From assembly GCA_030770545.1 (NCBI GenBank), contig CM061105.1, positions 4,943,001 to 5,007,000 on the forward strand: 64,000 nucleotides of DNA. The letters run 5' to 3'. This DNA comes from Macropodus opercularis. Taxonomy: Eukaryota > Chordata > Actinopteri > Anabantiformes > Osphronemidae. Shown in pieces: positions 11,267 to 24,800 of the stretch. The notes under the pieces are model-generated. The model worked only from the letters and a program-made list of their open reading frames with translations. It was not told the DNA's origin and ran no database searches. Each line of letters opens with the position of its first letter. The first letter of the stretch is position 1. The translations under genes were made by a program, and so were the position numbers.

Positions 11267-14200
11267 ATGTCTAACTCGAACTGGAAGCCCTTTGTTTTTG
11301 GCGGGCTGGCTTCTGTGACGGCGGAATGCGGTGAGTAGGTGCCGATCGGCCGCAGCTGCGCGGATGGACAGTCAGCTCATCATTTCAATCTTAGGTGGGC
11401 GTTTAAGAGGAAACTGTGCGGTCTGTGTTACAGGGACGTTTCCAATCGACCTGGCCAAGACGCGCCTCCAGGTCCAGGGACAAGTAGGCGACAGTAAATA
11501 CCGAGAGATCCGATACAGAGGCATGCTCCACGCCATGGTCCGGGTAGTGAGGGAGGAAGGAGTGCGGGCTCTGTATTCAGGGTACGTGCGATTTTATTAT
11601 ATATGTTATTTTTGCATTAGTTAATAGCCTTAGTGTTAGGAGCAGATTTAATCCCGAGTGCATTTTGCAGGTTTTTAAATGCTGTGAAATATTGTGGGCA
11701 AGCATAATAAAAGCAAGCATGACTTTTACAGAATAGCCCCTGCCACGTTACGCCAGGCTTCCTACGGGACCATAAAAATTGGCACATACCAGAGCTTTAA
11801 ACGGCTGCTGGTTGAAAGACCTGAGGGTGAGTCCTATCCCCCCCTGACACACTAACGTGGCTTTTCTTGTCCAGCCATTGGCACATGCACATTCTTTTTG
11901 CAGGCTGACCTCTGTGGCACAGATGTGTGGCCAGTTATAAGAACAATATCTCCTCATTTTGTGCTTCTGTGAGAAACTGTTCAAAAACTGTCAGCGCCTC
12001 CTGCACTGTTTTGAAACGCTGCTTGTTACAGCCTGCCTTCCACTCTCCTCCTGTTTCAGATGAGACTTTGCTGACTAATGTAATGTGTGGTGTTCTCTCT
12101 GGAGTCATCTCTTCCTCCATCGCAAACCCTACTGATGTGCTGAAGGTAGCTGTTTGCACACGCAAAGATTGTGTTTGATTACATGGTACTGTCCTCGTGA
12201 TTGTTTTTAACCAGTAGAGCCGGTTTGGAAAGTTATCTATGAAAAACACAGGACCTTTGCTCAGTTTATACAGCTTTTGCTTTGGTAATCCGAGCATTTC
12301 ACAAAACACCTGTATTATAAAGCTCCCTCCCTACTGGTATGTAACAACTGCAGCTTGTAGGTATGATCTATTGGTAGGATGCCACTTGGAGTGGAGGTAT
12401 CTTGGGGCTATTAAAGCCCCACTTGTGGATTATTTTTAGACTGAGGCTTGTGAGACTTAACATGGTGTCCTGCATACAATCTGGGTTAATCAGCACAGCT
12501 CCTTTTGCCATGCCCTTTCAGAGGTAATGACATCCTGTCTACAGTGTGTGTGTGTTAAGCATTAACAGGCTGCATGTTTGGAACATTGTGTTTTGGCCGT
12601 GTCTGGCAAGTTCAGACAGAGCCAAGCAGCAAACTGAGACTGATCCTGCACAGAGCAGTCATTCTAAATGAAAACAAGTCAAACACGTGCTGCAGAATTC
12701 CTGGAAACACGTGCGGAGAAAGGGGCTTTAGAACACTGTGTCTTCCATAAATACCTACTAACATTTCTGCTTTTCGTTCCAGCGGGAGTGGAATAATTCT
12801 GCACTGGTTGCACATGCTTTCGCACTTGCTCGTAAAGTTGTGAACTGTTATCTCTGCCTGTTTCCACAGATTCGCATGCAGGCTCAGGGAAATTTGATCC
12901 AGGGCAGTATGATGGTCAATTTTATCAACATTTACCAGGAGGAGGGAACAAGAGGCCTGTGGAAGGTACCACAAACACACCTGTCATTTGCATTAACACA
13001 TTACGATGTGTTTCAGATACTGACACAAACCTGTTCATCTCTGCATCAGGGCGTCTCTCTAACAGCTCAGCGGGCAGCTATTGTGGTCGGGGTCGAGCTA
13101 CCAGTCTATGACATCACCAAGAAGCATCTGATCTTATCGGGTTGCATGGGAGACACTGTGTATACACACTTCTTGTAGGTTTGCCAAGTAACACGAATAT
13201 CCTGTTTTTTCCTCTCATGTGACGTTCTCACTGGAGGGAAACTGCTTCTCGGGAACAAGGCTCACAGTGTTTCAATGTATTAAGCATAAAGTGAAGAAAA
13301 AAGGAAAAGTCTTACTTGAAATTCCAGTAACACAATTTAAGGGACATGGTTCACATGGGGGGGAGGGCAGAATTCGTAGTACCGCCTGTCCAACTTGTTT
13401 TGCTGCCGCTGCTGTAAATTACCTGTAAACATCACAAGATGGAGGTCTAGCATTACGCCAACATGAAGCTGCAGCTTAAATTCAGCGTTCTCAGCTATTT
13501 TGTCTGTATTAGAGACTTTTCTCAGAACTGCTGAAGCTCCAGTCATTTCTAAATTCACACTGAGTACAGGGCACCTGAGCTGGGGTGCAGGTTTGCTCTG
13601 TTCTGTGTATTTATAGCAACAAAATGCTGTTCTATCTGTTGTCCTGCTGCTGCTAATGATGACTGTCATAATTAAACAACCTTTGGAACTGAAGCATAAA
13701 ACAACCTGCCCTTCATCGTCCCCTAGATCCAGCTTTGCGTGCGGCCTGGCTGGGGCTTTAGCCTCCAACCCGGTGGACGTGGTCCGAACACGCATGATGA
13801 ACCAGAGAGGAGCGGCCCTGTACCAGGGAACGCTGGACTGTCTACTGCAGGTCAGTCTGAACTCCTGACAACATCCTACAACTGGTGTTTGAAGTTTGAG
13901 TTAGGCCAAACCGGCTCAGGGACGTCAGATCGCATTATATCACGTATTGACACCAGTAGTAGTCCTGTAGTAATCGTGTTGCTGTTGGTGATTTCCCAAC
14001 CCCAGTTAAAGCCGCCCAGAGAGGCCTTTAGGATGATCATTAGAGGACAATAAGACAAAGTGGGTTTTTAATGTGTTTGCTTTCTCCTCAGACGTGGCGC
14101 TCCGAGGGCTTCATGGCCCTCTACAAGGGCTTCTTTCCCAACTGGCTCCGCCTGGGACCGTGGAACATTATTGTATCCTTTTAACCATCTCATTAGCGCA

Positions 14201-14664
14201 TCAGCCTGTTTACATTCACCCTGGATGATGTAACGTCTTTTGAACTGGTGAAATCGGCAGCAAAATGTTGCAGCTGCAAACTGTGGCGTATAGTCATTTC
14301 GAGCCATCATCACTGGAGGAGAGTTTAGTTTGAGCAAACCTTTTCTGTAACCTTAAAGCTACAGTCTCACAGCCCCTGGTCCAAGAAGACAATAATAGTA
14401 TTAATAATAATAATAATAATAATAATAATGAACTCTGAAACTATCTTTATGTAGAGCTTGGAGATTTAGCGGATGCACAGTATGTCATGTCGTCTAGTAC
14501 ATCTGGGTAAACTGAGGCACCAAGCAGACGATGACAGCTGAAGCACAGAGAGAACCCAAATCCCTCGCTGTGTCTCACTTTCCACTCCTCTTTTTGCGTA
14601 TGTTCCTTTACTCTGTTCCCAGTTCTTCCTCACTTATGAACAGCTGAAGAAGCTCAGTGTGTGA
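11267..14664 (+). CDS. slc25a30: Mitochondrial carrier SLC25A30 (KMCP1-like), 9 exons
   Basis: Exons by frame and splice sites: 11267-11330, 11434-11581, 11732-11826, 12060-12145, 12870-12965, 13050-13174, 13727-13850, 14092-14172, 14623-14664 (TGA). The product is 286 aa, against about 291 in human. It is a six-helix inner mitochondrial membrane transporter. The three carrier signatures are PIDLAK at residues 25-30, PTDVLK at 126-131 and PVDVVR at 220-225. The start NWKPFV, the GVSLTAQRAA stretch, GDTVYTHFL and the C-terminal KKLSV fit SLC25A30 better than the paralogue SLC25A14 (UCP5/BMCP1). The few missing residues fall in the loop after MNQR. The ATG at 11267 has A at -3; an in-frame ATG at 11093 would add 58 residues. 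Intron 8 is U12-type. The family is related to uncoupling proteins; the transported substrate cannot be read from sequence. Confidence 0.95.
12146..12869 (+). other. slc25a30: slc25a30 intron 4
   Basis: A 724-bp U2-type intron (GTAGCT...CACAG), longest in the gene. I see no embedded gene or RNA in it. Confidence 0.8.
14173..14622 (+). other. slc25a30: U12-type (minor spliceosome) intron 8 of slc25a30
   Basis: The donor GTATCCTTTT matches the U12 5' splice-site consensus exactly over its core. The sequence TTCCTTTAC at 14603-14611 matches the U12 branch-site consensus TTCCTTRAC with one mismatch. Its branch A at 14610 is 12 nt from the intron end, the classic U12 spacing. Termini are GT-AG. 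None of the other introns built in this window has such a donor. The intron also contains a (TAA)n microsatellite. Confidence 0.85.
14391..14429. repeat. (TAA)n trinucleotide microsatellite
   Basis: About 12 units of TAA/AAT lie inside the U12-type intron of slc25a30. Confidence 0.93.
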
Positions 14665-15760
14665 TTGCCGGAGCATGAGGAGCATGAGCAACCATTGCAA
14701 GACGGGCATAGCGGACCAAAGACAGGAGCGTGTGTATTGGGAAGGGTCGTTGAGGGAACTACTGAATGGTCAATAGGGCTATAATGCTTGAATGTGCCTG
14801 GTTCCTGACACGGACAGTGACGCGCACAAGCACTCGTTTCTAAAGTTTTAAACTGATGCTAATGCTACATTAGACATAACCGTTCATTTAAAAGATATTT
14901 TGATTTGACTTCACAGATTGGTTCTGCCTAATTTGTTGGATTTTAAATTGTGAGACTTTTAGACTGCAGCAGCTCCAGACGCTTTACTTTCGGCCATAGG
15001 CTGCTTTTGAAAAACAAAGCAGAACACGGTGTGCTGAAGTTGATGCCTTCGTCTGCGGCACAGGCCGTTTTCGCCTGAGATTCACAAAGACTGAATGTTG
15101 GACAGCAGCTGACAATCACAGCGATCATTCCCTGCAGAAAAGATGAACCGCTTGTACACGAGTCAACAAACTTGGAAGGTGATCGGCTGTTTGTTTTTGT
15201 TTTTTTTCTAAATCAGGTTGCGGGTGTATGGAAAGTTTAACTTATTTCTTATTCAAAGGGTCTCCCTGGAGTATTTACAGAGTAAAGTGCCAAGAATCCT
15301 TAATGATGTACTGTAATAAATAACTGTTCTATAAACGGTCCTTGAGACCAGCGCGGCTGCTTAGACGAAGCAAACACCGATCACTTCCCCACATGTGACA
15401 GAAATAGTGACCCAACACGCCGGCAGCTGCAGATAGTAAATATAACCCAGCGGTCGCGGTGTTGACCCGTGACCCCCTGGTTTCTGTGTCACTGAAATAA
15501 GTTGATGTAATAACATAGTACACACAGACACATTATGTAAGCCTGCTTATCATATTGCACACTCCTAGTCCCTAAAACCACTGTACATGGGCCACATATC
15601 TATTTTTTTCATGTTGTATTTATATGTTTGATGCTCATGTGTGCCTTTGTTGTGAATTCTACATAAGTTGCTTGTTGTTAAATATGAGCTGCCATTGTGG
15701 TTTACTTATTTTCATAGTGCTGTACAGGATATCTGAAATAAAAGAGAAGTGGAATATTTG
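14665..15760 (+). other. slc25a30: slc25a30 3' UTR
   Basis: Downstream of the stop there is no further frame of interest. The first good polyadenylation signal in a convincing setting is AATAAA at 15737-15742, giving a 3' UTR of roughly 1.1 kb. The exact cleavage site is not determined. Confidence 0.55.
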
Positions 15761-17858
15761 CGTCTTGACGTGTTTTCACCACAGTGGGGCGCTGTGGGGC
15801 CTTACCCGCCACCACCAGAACATGACCCAGTTGAAACCAATAGCAGTGTATAAATCTTTTTCAAAATCCCAGCCTCTCAACTTGCACAAATCTAGCACAG
15901 TCGCATTGTTTCTGAGGGATTGCCCAGCTCCTTTCAAACACACATGTTGGCGCGCGGCGTCCCACACAACAGCGACTTATGAATTATTCAGGGAATCTAA
16001 GATGTAATTGTTCTTTTCTTTCTGTGGGTAAATTCCCAGTTTTCCTTCGTCAGAGATGTTTTGAGAAGATGATGGGACCTCGAGGGAGAGTAGTGGGAAG
16101 CTCTGCGGTGAACTTACAGTCTCTACGCACGGCTGTGCCTTATTCTTTTTATTTCTGAAGCATCGCCGTGGGACTTATTACTCGTATGAAAAGTGTTATT
16201 GTTGTATCCACTTTATCTAAGACGCCAGGAGTTGCACTGCCGCATTACTGTTGCTGCACAGCTGAATAAAAGTCAATAGTGTGATGGAGGAGCTGGGGGT
16301 CTGCATGCAGGTCTGAGCACCTGTGTACAGGCAGTAGCTCCAGAACTGAAGAGCAGCATCTGTGTCAAAAAACGAGAAAATCCTCCCACGCTGCCCATGA
16401 GGCAATCACAAAGACAGAGCAACGGGTGGTGTGTGCCAGAATTTGGCATCTATATTTTGGCATTATCGTTCGCTTTCTAGCATCACATCCCTGGCACAGT
16501 CCTTCACAAGCTGGACAAGTACGGCCACGTGGGATTCCAGCAGTCACAGACATGCTGCATTATAGGTATTATCTGCTGCCTGGCCCAAGGGTGCGAGGGG
16601 GGGGCTGACTCTATTGTATTCCAGGGATCAGAATGACTTTTTGGTGCCACAATCACACTTGCCCTTTCTCTCTCCGTCTTTATTTGTTCTTTCAGCCATT
16701 TCTCAGATGAACACTGCTCGCTGCAACACACGGGCAAATAAATGGCTGGATAAATGGACGAGTGAATGGAGGCCTAGACAAGGAGACAAATCTCTCGTGG
16801 TGTGTTGATCCATTTGGAACGAGGGCTGGGGCTGCTGGGCTGCACCGTGCTGACAAAGACGAAAAAAAATTTCTTTTTTGTTCAATACTACAGTTGAGAT
16901 ATGGTCTGAAATACAACGTAATAGGTTTTCTTTTCTCAGCTTTTGAGGGATACACAGAAAATGGCTTTGTGTTTAGGTTGGGCAAAAATAAATGATAAAT
17001 ACATTTTGTACAGGCATCACATTCTGTATGACAACAAAACACCCTGCCTGAAAGTGTCTACACATCTTTCTCAAGAAGAAGAATCAAGCATTGCCTCTGT
17101 ACTATTTTTTTTATATCTGATCTGAAGTATTTCAAACAAATGCAAGCAATATTTAACATAATGGTCCTTTAAGAAATCTGGCCTCCGCAGAACATCAAAG
17201 ATAACTGGATAGTAATTGTAGCACAGATTACAAAAGATTACTCAATTTATAGCAGTAAAAAGCAAGAAAAGTGGTCTCAGTCTCCTCATCTATCTCCCCA
17301 GCTCTACCCACGTTGAAAGAAAACTGCAAAAAATGTGGTGGTGGTGGAAATGTGCATTTCGATGAACAAAGTGTTAAAAGAAGATTAGGAACATAGTGGA
17401 TCATTGTGATTCTCCGGCTGGGTGAGACTGAATCATTGCAGCAGTAGGTGCAATCAGCGGATACTGTTGCAGGTGAGCAAGTGTATGTTTCATGTATTCA
17501 TTTGTGTGGTGGTTTCCATCTTTCCTGTCAGAGATTCTTTGTGAGCCTTAGTATTGTAGGGATCTGGCTAAGGTGCCTCCAGTTCTTGTTTGTTACACCA
17601 ATTAATATGCTGAAGTGCTCATGTGGCTGATTTATCTTGACTAAAACTCCTCATCCAAACAAACAACAGGCCCATTAAATCACAGAGCAGTCGACCTACA
17701 TTTACACACCACTGGAAGGGGACTAGGACCCCAGAGAGACAGGATCACAAGGATGAGCCGCTGGTAATGCTGCTCCATTGTTCCATTAAGACGGGAACAG
17801 GCCAACAGAGTGAACGATAAAGGAAATAAAACGAGGGGAGATTTGTTCCACATGTTGG

Positions 17859-17895
17859 CTTTTCTTGACTCTGTGAGTCCAAGAGTCAAGAAAAG
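17859..17895. repeat. Perfect 14-bp inverted repeat (hairpin)
   Basis: The left arm CTTTTCTTGACTCT (17859-17872) and right arm AGAGTCAAGAAAAG (17882-17895) are exact reverse complements separated by 9 nt. No flanking terminal repeats of a transposon are seen. Confidence 0.9.
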
Positions 17896-18861
17896 TTATG
17901 TTGTGTCTTTTGTGAGACCACTTTATTGTTTCTGACTCCAGATTGACGTTATAAAAAAAACAATACGTTACTCCTATTTGCTCATGTGATACCAGACTTT
18001 TCTTCATATCTGTTTGCTTAATGCAAAGCCAAAGGGATGCTTAGCATAAAAAATCTTAAACTGTCCAAAGGCTAATGATCAGATTTAAAACTCAGCAATT
18101 AACACAGAAACAGCCGACCTTGTTTTTCAAGAGCTTCTCTCCTTGTTTTCTAATTTATCAGCCAGTCAAGGATGGTCATAAATAATAACACAAATAAGTA
18201 AGTAAGGTGTATGTATTTGCTACTGTTAGGACATTTATAGCGAAACAGTTGTATTTTCTAATATTTTTATCTATATGATTCTGCAGTTTTTTGCTTTTTC
18301 TAAAAATATTGTCAGAATCCGTAACAGGTTTTGTATTTTTCTGCTTGTGCAAGCTACATTTTTCTACAAATTACAAGCAGGGTGTTGTTGGTGTTGTTGT
18401 TGTTGTTTCCAACTGACAAAAATGGCAAGACTGCAAATGAGCGGGGAATTCAACCATCATAACGATCACCACACCCCTGTTAGATGTGTCGAGGCTTATG
18501 TAATTCCAGAGGAGAAACACTAGGCAGAGCTCATGTGCTTTCTTCTCCCTACAACATGAAAATGCAAGAGTAAACACACCATCTGCCTGTGCCCAACCAC
18601 CACTCTCTCTCTCTCTCTCCATAACCCGCTCAGTCACAGCTCCCTCATTAATATCCCAGCTTCTGATAAGGAATAAATATTCAAATATTCAGCTGTATCA
18701 GTTTCCTTGGATGCCTGATTTAAAATTCCCTGCCCCCAGGCACCACAGGCACAGCGCGAGGGCTAAACAGGCACAATCCACACAAAGACACGCATGCTGA
18801 GGCCTCTGATGTGTGTTGGTGGCGTGAGTGGGACTGCTTACTGACACTGGAACCCTCCCAA

Positions 18862-18885
18862 ACACACACACACACACACACACAC
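18862..18885. repeat. (CA)n microsatellite
   Basis: A short pure CA run. Confidence 0.9.
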
Positions 18886-21800
18886 TGAAGGCTGAAGCTG
18901 CTTGTCACTACTTCTGTTTATGGGAGAGGGATGGAGGATAAATGAGACGGGGGTGGGAAAGACAGGTGGAAGACGAGCCGCGATAAAAATGAAACGGTGA
19001 GAATGAGACGCTAGCTGGAGTCGGTGGGGAGATGAGATGAGGAGGAAAACGTAGAGGAACTCGGCTGATGCCTGGAGACGAAAAAAAAAAAAAAAGAGTC
19101 GAAAATGACAAAAAGAGAGGAGATTGGTAGGAGTGGAGGAGATGCAACCCATGCGCCGGTTGTCTGCTGTGCGCCAATTAGCGTCCAGATGAAACCCCCT
19201 AAGACAGAGGTTGTCAAACTCTGTGCCGGAGAGTCAAGAAGCAAATGGGCTGCGAGACGAAGGGGTTGTGGTTCTGGCATCATTTGACATGATAGCAGTC
19301 TGAAAACAGGTTAGTACAGGAAATACCTCTTGCACATAACAGGAAAATATTTGCTCATTTAATATTTGCATTATATTACTCTTATACTATATTTGATTTC
19401 TTTAAGACCAATATTGTGAATGTCTGTCATGCATGTAATTGTAAAGAAGGTCTTTTAATGTGGTAACTTTGACTCATGTGCTGATTTATTACCATAATCT
19501 ACTCCTAATATATATTATGCGAGATGAATGTAAAGACAAAGGCAAGAGGGTAAACGGGGAAGTCCAGGTTAGTTTACCATTCATGAGAAGCACTGCTCAG
19601 CTTAAGAGAGCAGGTAAGAAAGCGCCTCAGGTCAAGCTTAGGTAAGTCTAAGAAAATAAGCCTATGATGTCACAGCAATGTCAAAGGGGTTATCAGGGCT
19701 TCACGTCTGGAGACAAATCTATCACACAAAGCCTGCTTAACAAACCGGGTGTCTGGAGCGAGAACGACAAGGGGATTAACAAAGATAAGGTGTTTGTTGC
19801 ATTATAAAAAACATGTACTGCACGCGTTCGACTCCCACGCGGAGCGACAAGTCAGAGAACCTCAGCCGCTGCGACAGATTGGACAAATCATAACGTGGTT
19901 CACCCCAATCACAACACAGTCACATCAAGGCGCAGTACGTAGTAAAGTTAGAGTAAGAGGCATGTTGGTTGGACCAGTAGAAGCAGACACAAAGTCAAGT
20001 AACCTCAGAACGATTTTCCATTTTAAATTCTCACTGGTAGTGAAACTTGAAACTTGTCTCCGGCACTGGCCATTTCTAATTATGATAAAAAAAAAAACAT
20101 TTTCAGAGCTTGTAACAGTACCACAAGGTCTTGATGATGAACCTTACTGAGCTGTCACAGAAATAACTATACTGATGCGGACAAGCTCAGTTTCCATGAC
20201 AACAGAGCAAAGGCTCTATACAATAACCTATTGTTAAAACCTCTCTGATATGACTCGTCCATAAAAAAACTGAAAACGTATGGCCTTGAGTGAGGATTGT
20301 ATCGTATGACGACACACCTCAGGTCAGGAGTTGGTCTGAAATGTTTTCTTAACGGTCAGCAGTGAGTTGAGTCCGTTTTTATAGGAGTAATATCTGCAGT
20401 GAGAGCTGGAGCCTGTCCTCATGCATCTTTGAGCTGACATCGGTGATTTAGCAGCCACCTGCCCGACACCAGGCGAGATACCACGCCCCTCGTATTCACT
20501 TTTAAAGGGCGCACGAGCTGAGAGTTTGTTCTCAGGACACATTTCATCCAGACATCTCCATCTTACTTGCGAGATAAGGACCATATCTGTGCCAATTTTA
20601 CAATTTCCTTGCAGGCGAGAAGATATTTCTTCAGTGGCTTCGTAGGTTTTGTAGAGTTATGTGGCAAATTGGCCAAGTAGGCCACGCGCCGTAGGGATCC
20701 ACAAACACACACACACAACACACTGAAGGAGAAAGAAAAACAGACACAATGCAACTGTTCTCTCATCCCAACCAAACAGCAGTCACATGTCTTCTGGAGA
20801 CTTGAGGCTTCATATCACACAGTAATCTGCTGAGAGAACAATCACGCCACTGTTTCTGCAGACTGTCAGAGGTGTGAGGCTTATTACATTGTTCTCCTTT
20901 GTAACGCACGCACACACACGGTTCGCTCCACAGGTGCAGCCTGTGGCGGATAACTTTCAAATTTAAAGAACATGACAAAGTGGGATCCTGGCAAACTGTG
21001 TTGCGATCACACGCCGCATATAACCGACTTATTCCACGCTGACTTTGTGTGTCATGTTGACGTTTCTGAGTAAATGCCAGCAGCCATGGGAGACTGAAAA
21101 ACATTACCAATCATGTGGCAACGAAAGAAGTGAGCGCTGATCAACGGCACATGTCGGGGACTCGTCTTCTCTCATTTGTGAAATGCTGACATGCGAAAGC
21201 AGAAGGCGTCTCTCTCACAACCGTGCAGGTCTAAAAAAAAAATTCCCTCTTTTAGGTGCACAGAAACACAAACTTTGGCATCTATTAAAATAAAAAAACT
21301 AGACTATAAGAGCCACACAGTTCTGCCACCAGCAGGTTTTTGACCTTAACTCATACAGAGGACTGAGGTTTGTTTACCGTGCTTGCTCTTTTATATTTAT
21401 ACACACAAAGAACAATCTGTCACGCAACGCTACGTGTGACACGTCCACTTTTAAAGGGGTCACTGCAGACATCTTGATTTAACGTTGTGCTTTCAGTACA
21501 AAATACAAATACCTTGACCACTTGGGGGCAGCAGAAACAAGTTGTACCCACACTACTAACGTTACTGGTCAATGTGAACAAACAATTGCTCCTTAAACAT
21601 CAGGCAGGCTTTAAGCAACATTAGTTTCCATTTGGAGTCACTTTGTGGTCACTTGCGTAATTTAACCCAACAAATCGTCTTTTTGATCCATGTTTGGTCT
21701 CCACCCGGCTCTAATAAGAGAACATGTTGCAGCTAGACAAAACTTTGAGACAGAGTCTAAACAAAAACAACAACAAAACAATTAACAGTTTGAAACATGC

Positions 21801-24800
21801 TAAAGGCTTCAGGTGAGGTTGTCTGGAAGTTGAGTCAAGGTAACACAATCCAGATGCCATGACGCAACTTCGAGACCACAGCGGAGAACCTTTTTACCTT
21901 AAATACAAAGACGTGATGAAATTAGCATTCATCTCTCATGGATAGGATTCAGAACAATTATGCACAAACGATTCCCCGTCCACGCTGCGTTTTCCTTTAG
22001 AGGTGGCGGAGGTGCTGGGTCAAGTCCTGGCTGTCTGTAGGTGAAAGGTGAGGTACACCCAGGACAGGTCGCCTGCCTTTCACATGTCTGACTTTCATCT
22101 GAAGCGCAGCAGCAGGAACTCCACCACAGCTGATGACAACCAGATGACCTGCTCAGAAGAATCAAAACACTGTTGAAGAGAAGGGGATCTTTCCAGGCCG
22201 TTGCTTGGTAAACACACTCACCTTTTGCGCACTTATCACAGGATATTGGTAATAAGCTAAAACCCCAATATAGTATTTGTGAAATGTCAGGGAAGTAAAT
22301 GCTTTAGATGGTATCACCACATGAAAACAAAAGTTTATAGCATTGGCTAAATTATGACACAAAGGGCCTTCAGAGAACAGGCATCTACTGCTTCTTTGTG
22401 AGCCCCTCAGACTTAGAGAGACATACAACTATCACGTGTGTTTGCAGTCTCTCTGGCTGATTTAGTCTCTTTTGAATTGGATTTGGATTTTTGTCTTTTT
22501 GTTGTTTGGTGGCTTCTCCACAGTTTGTGGTCTTCTTTGTCTTTTTGTGTTTATGTTGTGGTTCTATTATTGGTCTTTGTGGTTCTTCTGAGTGTCTTTT
22601 TGACAGGTACACTTACAGTGCACTTCACCCTGACAGGTGTATGAGGCTGGATTGGCTACAACAGTTCCGTACTAAATCTGATCTTGTCATACTATTGTGT
22701 GGAACTAATAACGTTATTATTGCTTATTATTAAGTCCAGCTGTGAGTGATGGAATGCGTTCAGTCTTGCCGGTGGCTTACTTACTCATAAAAGCAAGAAG
22801 TACTGCACCCACTGAAATGTAACAAGACAATAGCACTACATTAAAATTTAAAGGTCAAGTCAGGGGATCTCCAAGATTCCTCATCTGGGGCAAGGTAAGT
22901 CATGAATGAGCTACAAATTGGTGAGTGCTGACTGTCGGTATCTCATTGGATTGAAACCAGATCCTGGTCATGATGGCCCAACAAAGTGAATGTGTACCCA
23001 ACTCATCTGAAACAGATTACACTTGTTCAATCATTTTCTCGGTCAGCCTGGCCAGCAGGCTCACCACAGTTGTTGCACACACACACACCCCAGACACACA
23101 CACATCTGCTAGGATCAACAGAGATTCAAGCAGTCTTCCTACTAATTTCTTAACTTAAATTAAACCATTCCTGGCTGAGGAAAGACAGAGAAAAGGATGG
23201 GCACTGGTCAAATTTGAAACAGTTTAGATGCAGCTGCTTTTGAGTAAGCAAATCACTATCAGAAAGACGATCGTGATGCTTTATGCATTCAACACGGTAA
23301 AGCCTCCCAAAAAGAATGCAGAAACATTTGGTTTGTATTTCTCCAGTCCCACAAGATTACCATCTGCGGGTTTGTCTGTCACACTATCTTTGCTGTTTAT
23401 CCAGTGTGGAGACTGAAACTAGAATAGTGCCAGGAAAAGACCAATAAACAGGCAAAACACAATAATCTGTAACACGTAGCCAGTTAAATGAATAGTTTAA
23501 ACACACCACATCAATAAAACATACGCTTTACTTTTTTAAGTAATTGCAAGTAATGGACTATTTGTGCATCATTTAACCGTACACAGCCTGGAGTAGAACA
23601 GGGGTTTAAACATGTCTAAAAATATCAGGTTCTCTTTCTCAGTGAAGAAAGATGATAGCCTGTAAATAGCTGCGTGGAATGTAAAATAGGTACTTTGGAA
23701 CTGTGAGGCTTTTATTAAAGAGGAGTCAGAAAGAGAGAAACTTGCCACATTCCCTCACTGATTCTCACGAAACATTTTTCTTGGCACAGTCTCAAGTCCA
23801 GGAGAAATACAGACACAGGAGCAGAATCAATGCTCCTCCTTGCTCTCTCGCGCCAGATGAGACTACATTGTTGTCTTTTGCGAAGATAAGAGCAGTGAAG
23901 GTCCAGACCCGGAGTCCGAGGTAAAAGTGGGTTAAGCGCTGATGGCGCGGTTTGCTGTGTGGGAGCCCGGCTTGTCAAATAAACACTGCAGCGTTGAGAA
24001 AAAAACAAAGGGAGAGCAACAAAGACAGTAAATATTCATCTTGTCTTTATGAAGGGAGGGAGTGAAGAGCAGCGCCGTGGAAAAAAGGCACGCAGACGGT
24101 TTAAATCACCGCGGACAGGTACCATTAAGATGGTCACGTCTGGTGCACGTTCGTCAAAGTGCGCATGTACACGCAAGCACAATACACATCACATGAAATC
24201 TGATAACGTGTTATTTTTACCTTCTGTCATCATCCATATTTTGTCTTTATACTGAGCCTGAACGTGCGTTTTCCCTGCTTCTGTGCAATCTCTCTTCTGC
24301 ACAGATGTGTAAATGGCATCTGTTTGTGTCCAGTATGTAGAATAGTCCAGCGCAGCATCCTGAAATCAGCTGGAAAACACCCCAGAAACAGCAAAGTAAC
24401 TAAATTATATGCCAGAAGATGGCATATTCAGGCATATTTGCTAATAGATAGTAGATAGTAAAGAAGCACATAGAGTTTGTGAGAGATTGCTGCAGAAGGG
24501 CAACCCTGCAGTGAGAGAAAGACAGACAGGAAGATGGCCTAAGGGCGTCTAAACACACACTCACACAACATGCAAATATGACAACACATATATACAGTAT
24601 ATACACACGAGTACAGCAGAATCTTCAGCACTGGGTAGTCCAAGGGCTGGGGCTTACTCATTTCATCTGGGCCTAATGTTAATGGAAAAACTGAAAAGCA
24701 ATTAAGATCTAAGTGAACGTGAACAAAGAAACCTTGTCAAGTACATAAAGCAAAGCAAATTGAAGGAAAGTGACGTAAATAAAGGGTAAATCAAAAGTAC

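Noticed and set aside
13219..13795. Open frames on both strands between slc25a30 exons 6 and 7
   Set aside because: They lie inside an intron with good splice sites on both sides, and their translations match no family.
11267..14664. Calling this gene slc25a14 (ucp5) or a true uncoupling protein
   Set aside because: GVSLTAQRAA, GDTVYTHFL and the KKLSV end agree with SLC25A30; SLC25A14 has different residues at these places.
16692..17042. 116-residue minus-strand frame between slc25a30 and ednrb
   Set aside because: No domain, no splice or promoter context, and a composition typical of random intergenic frames.
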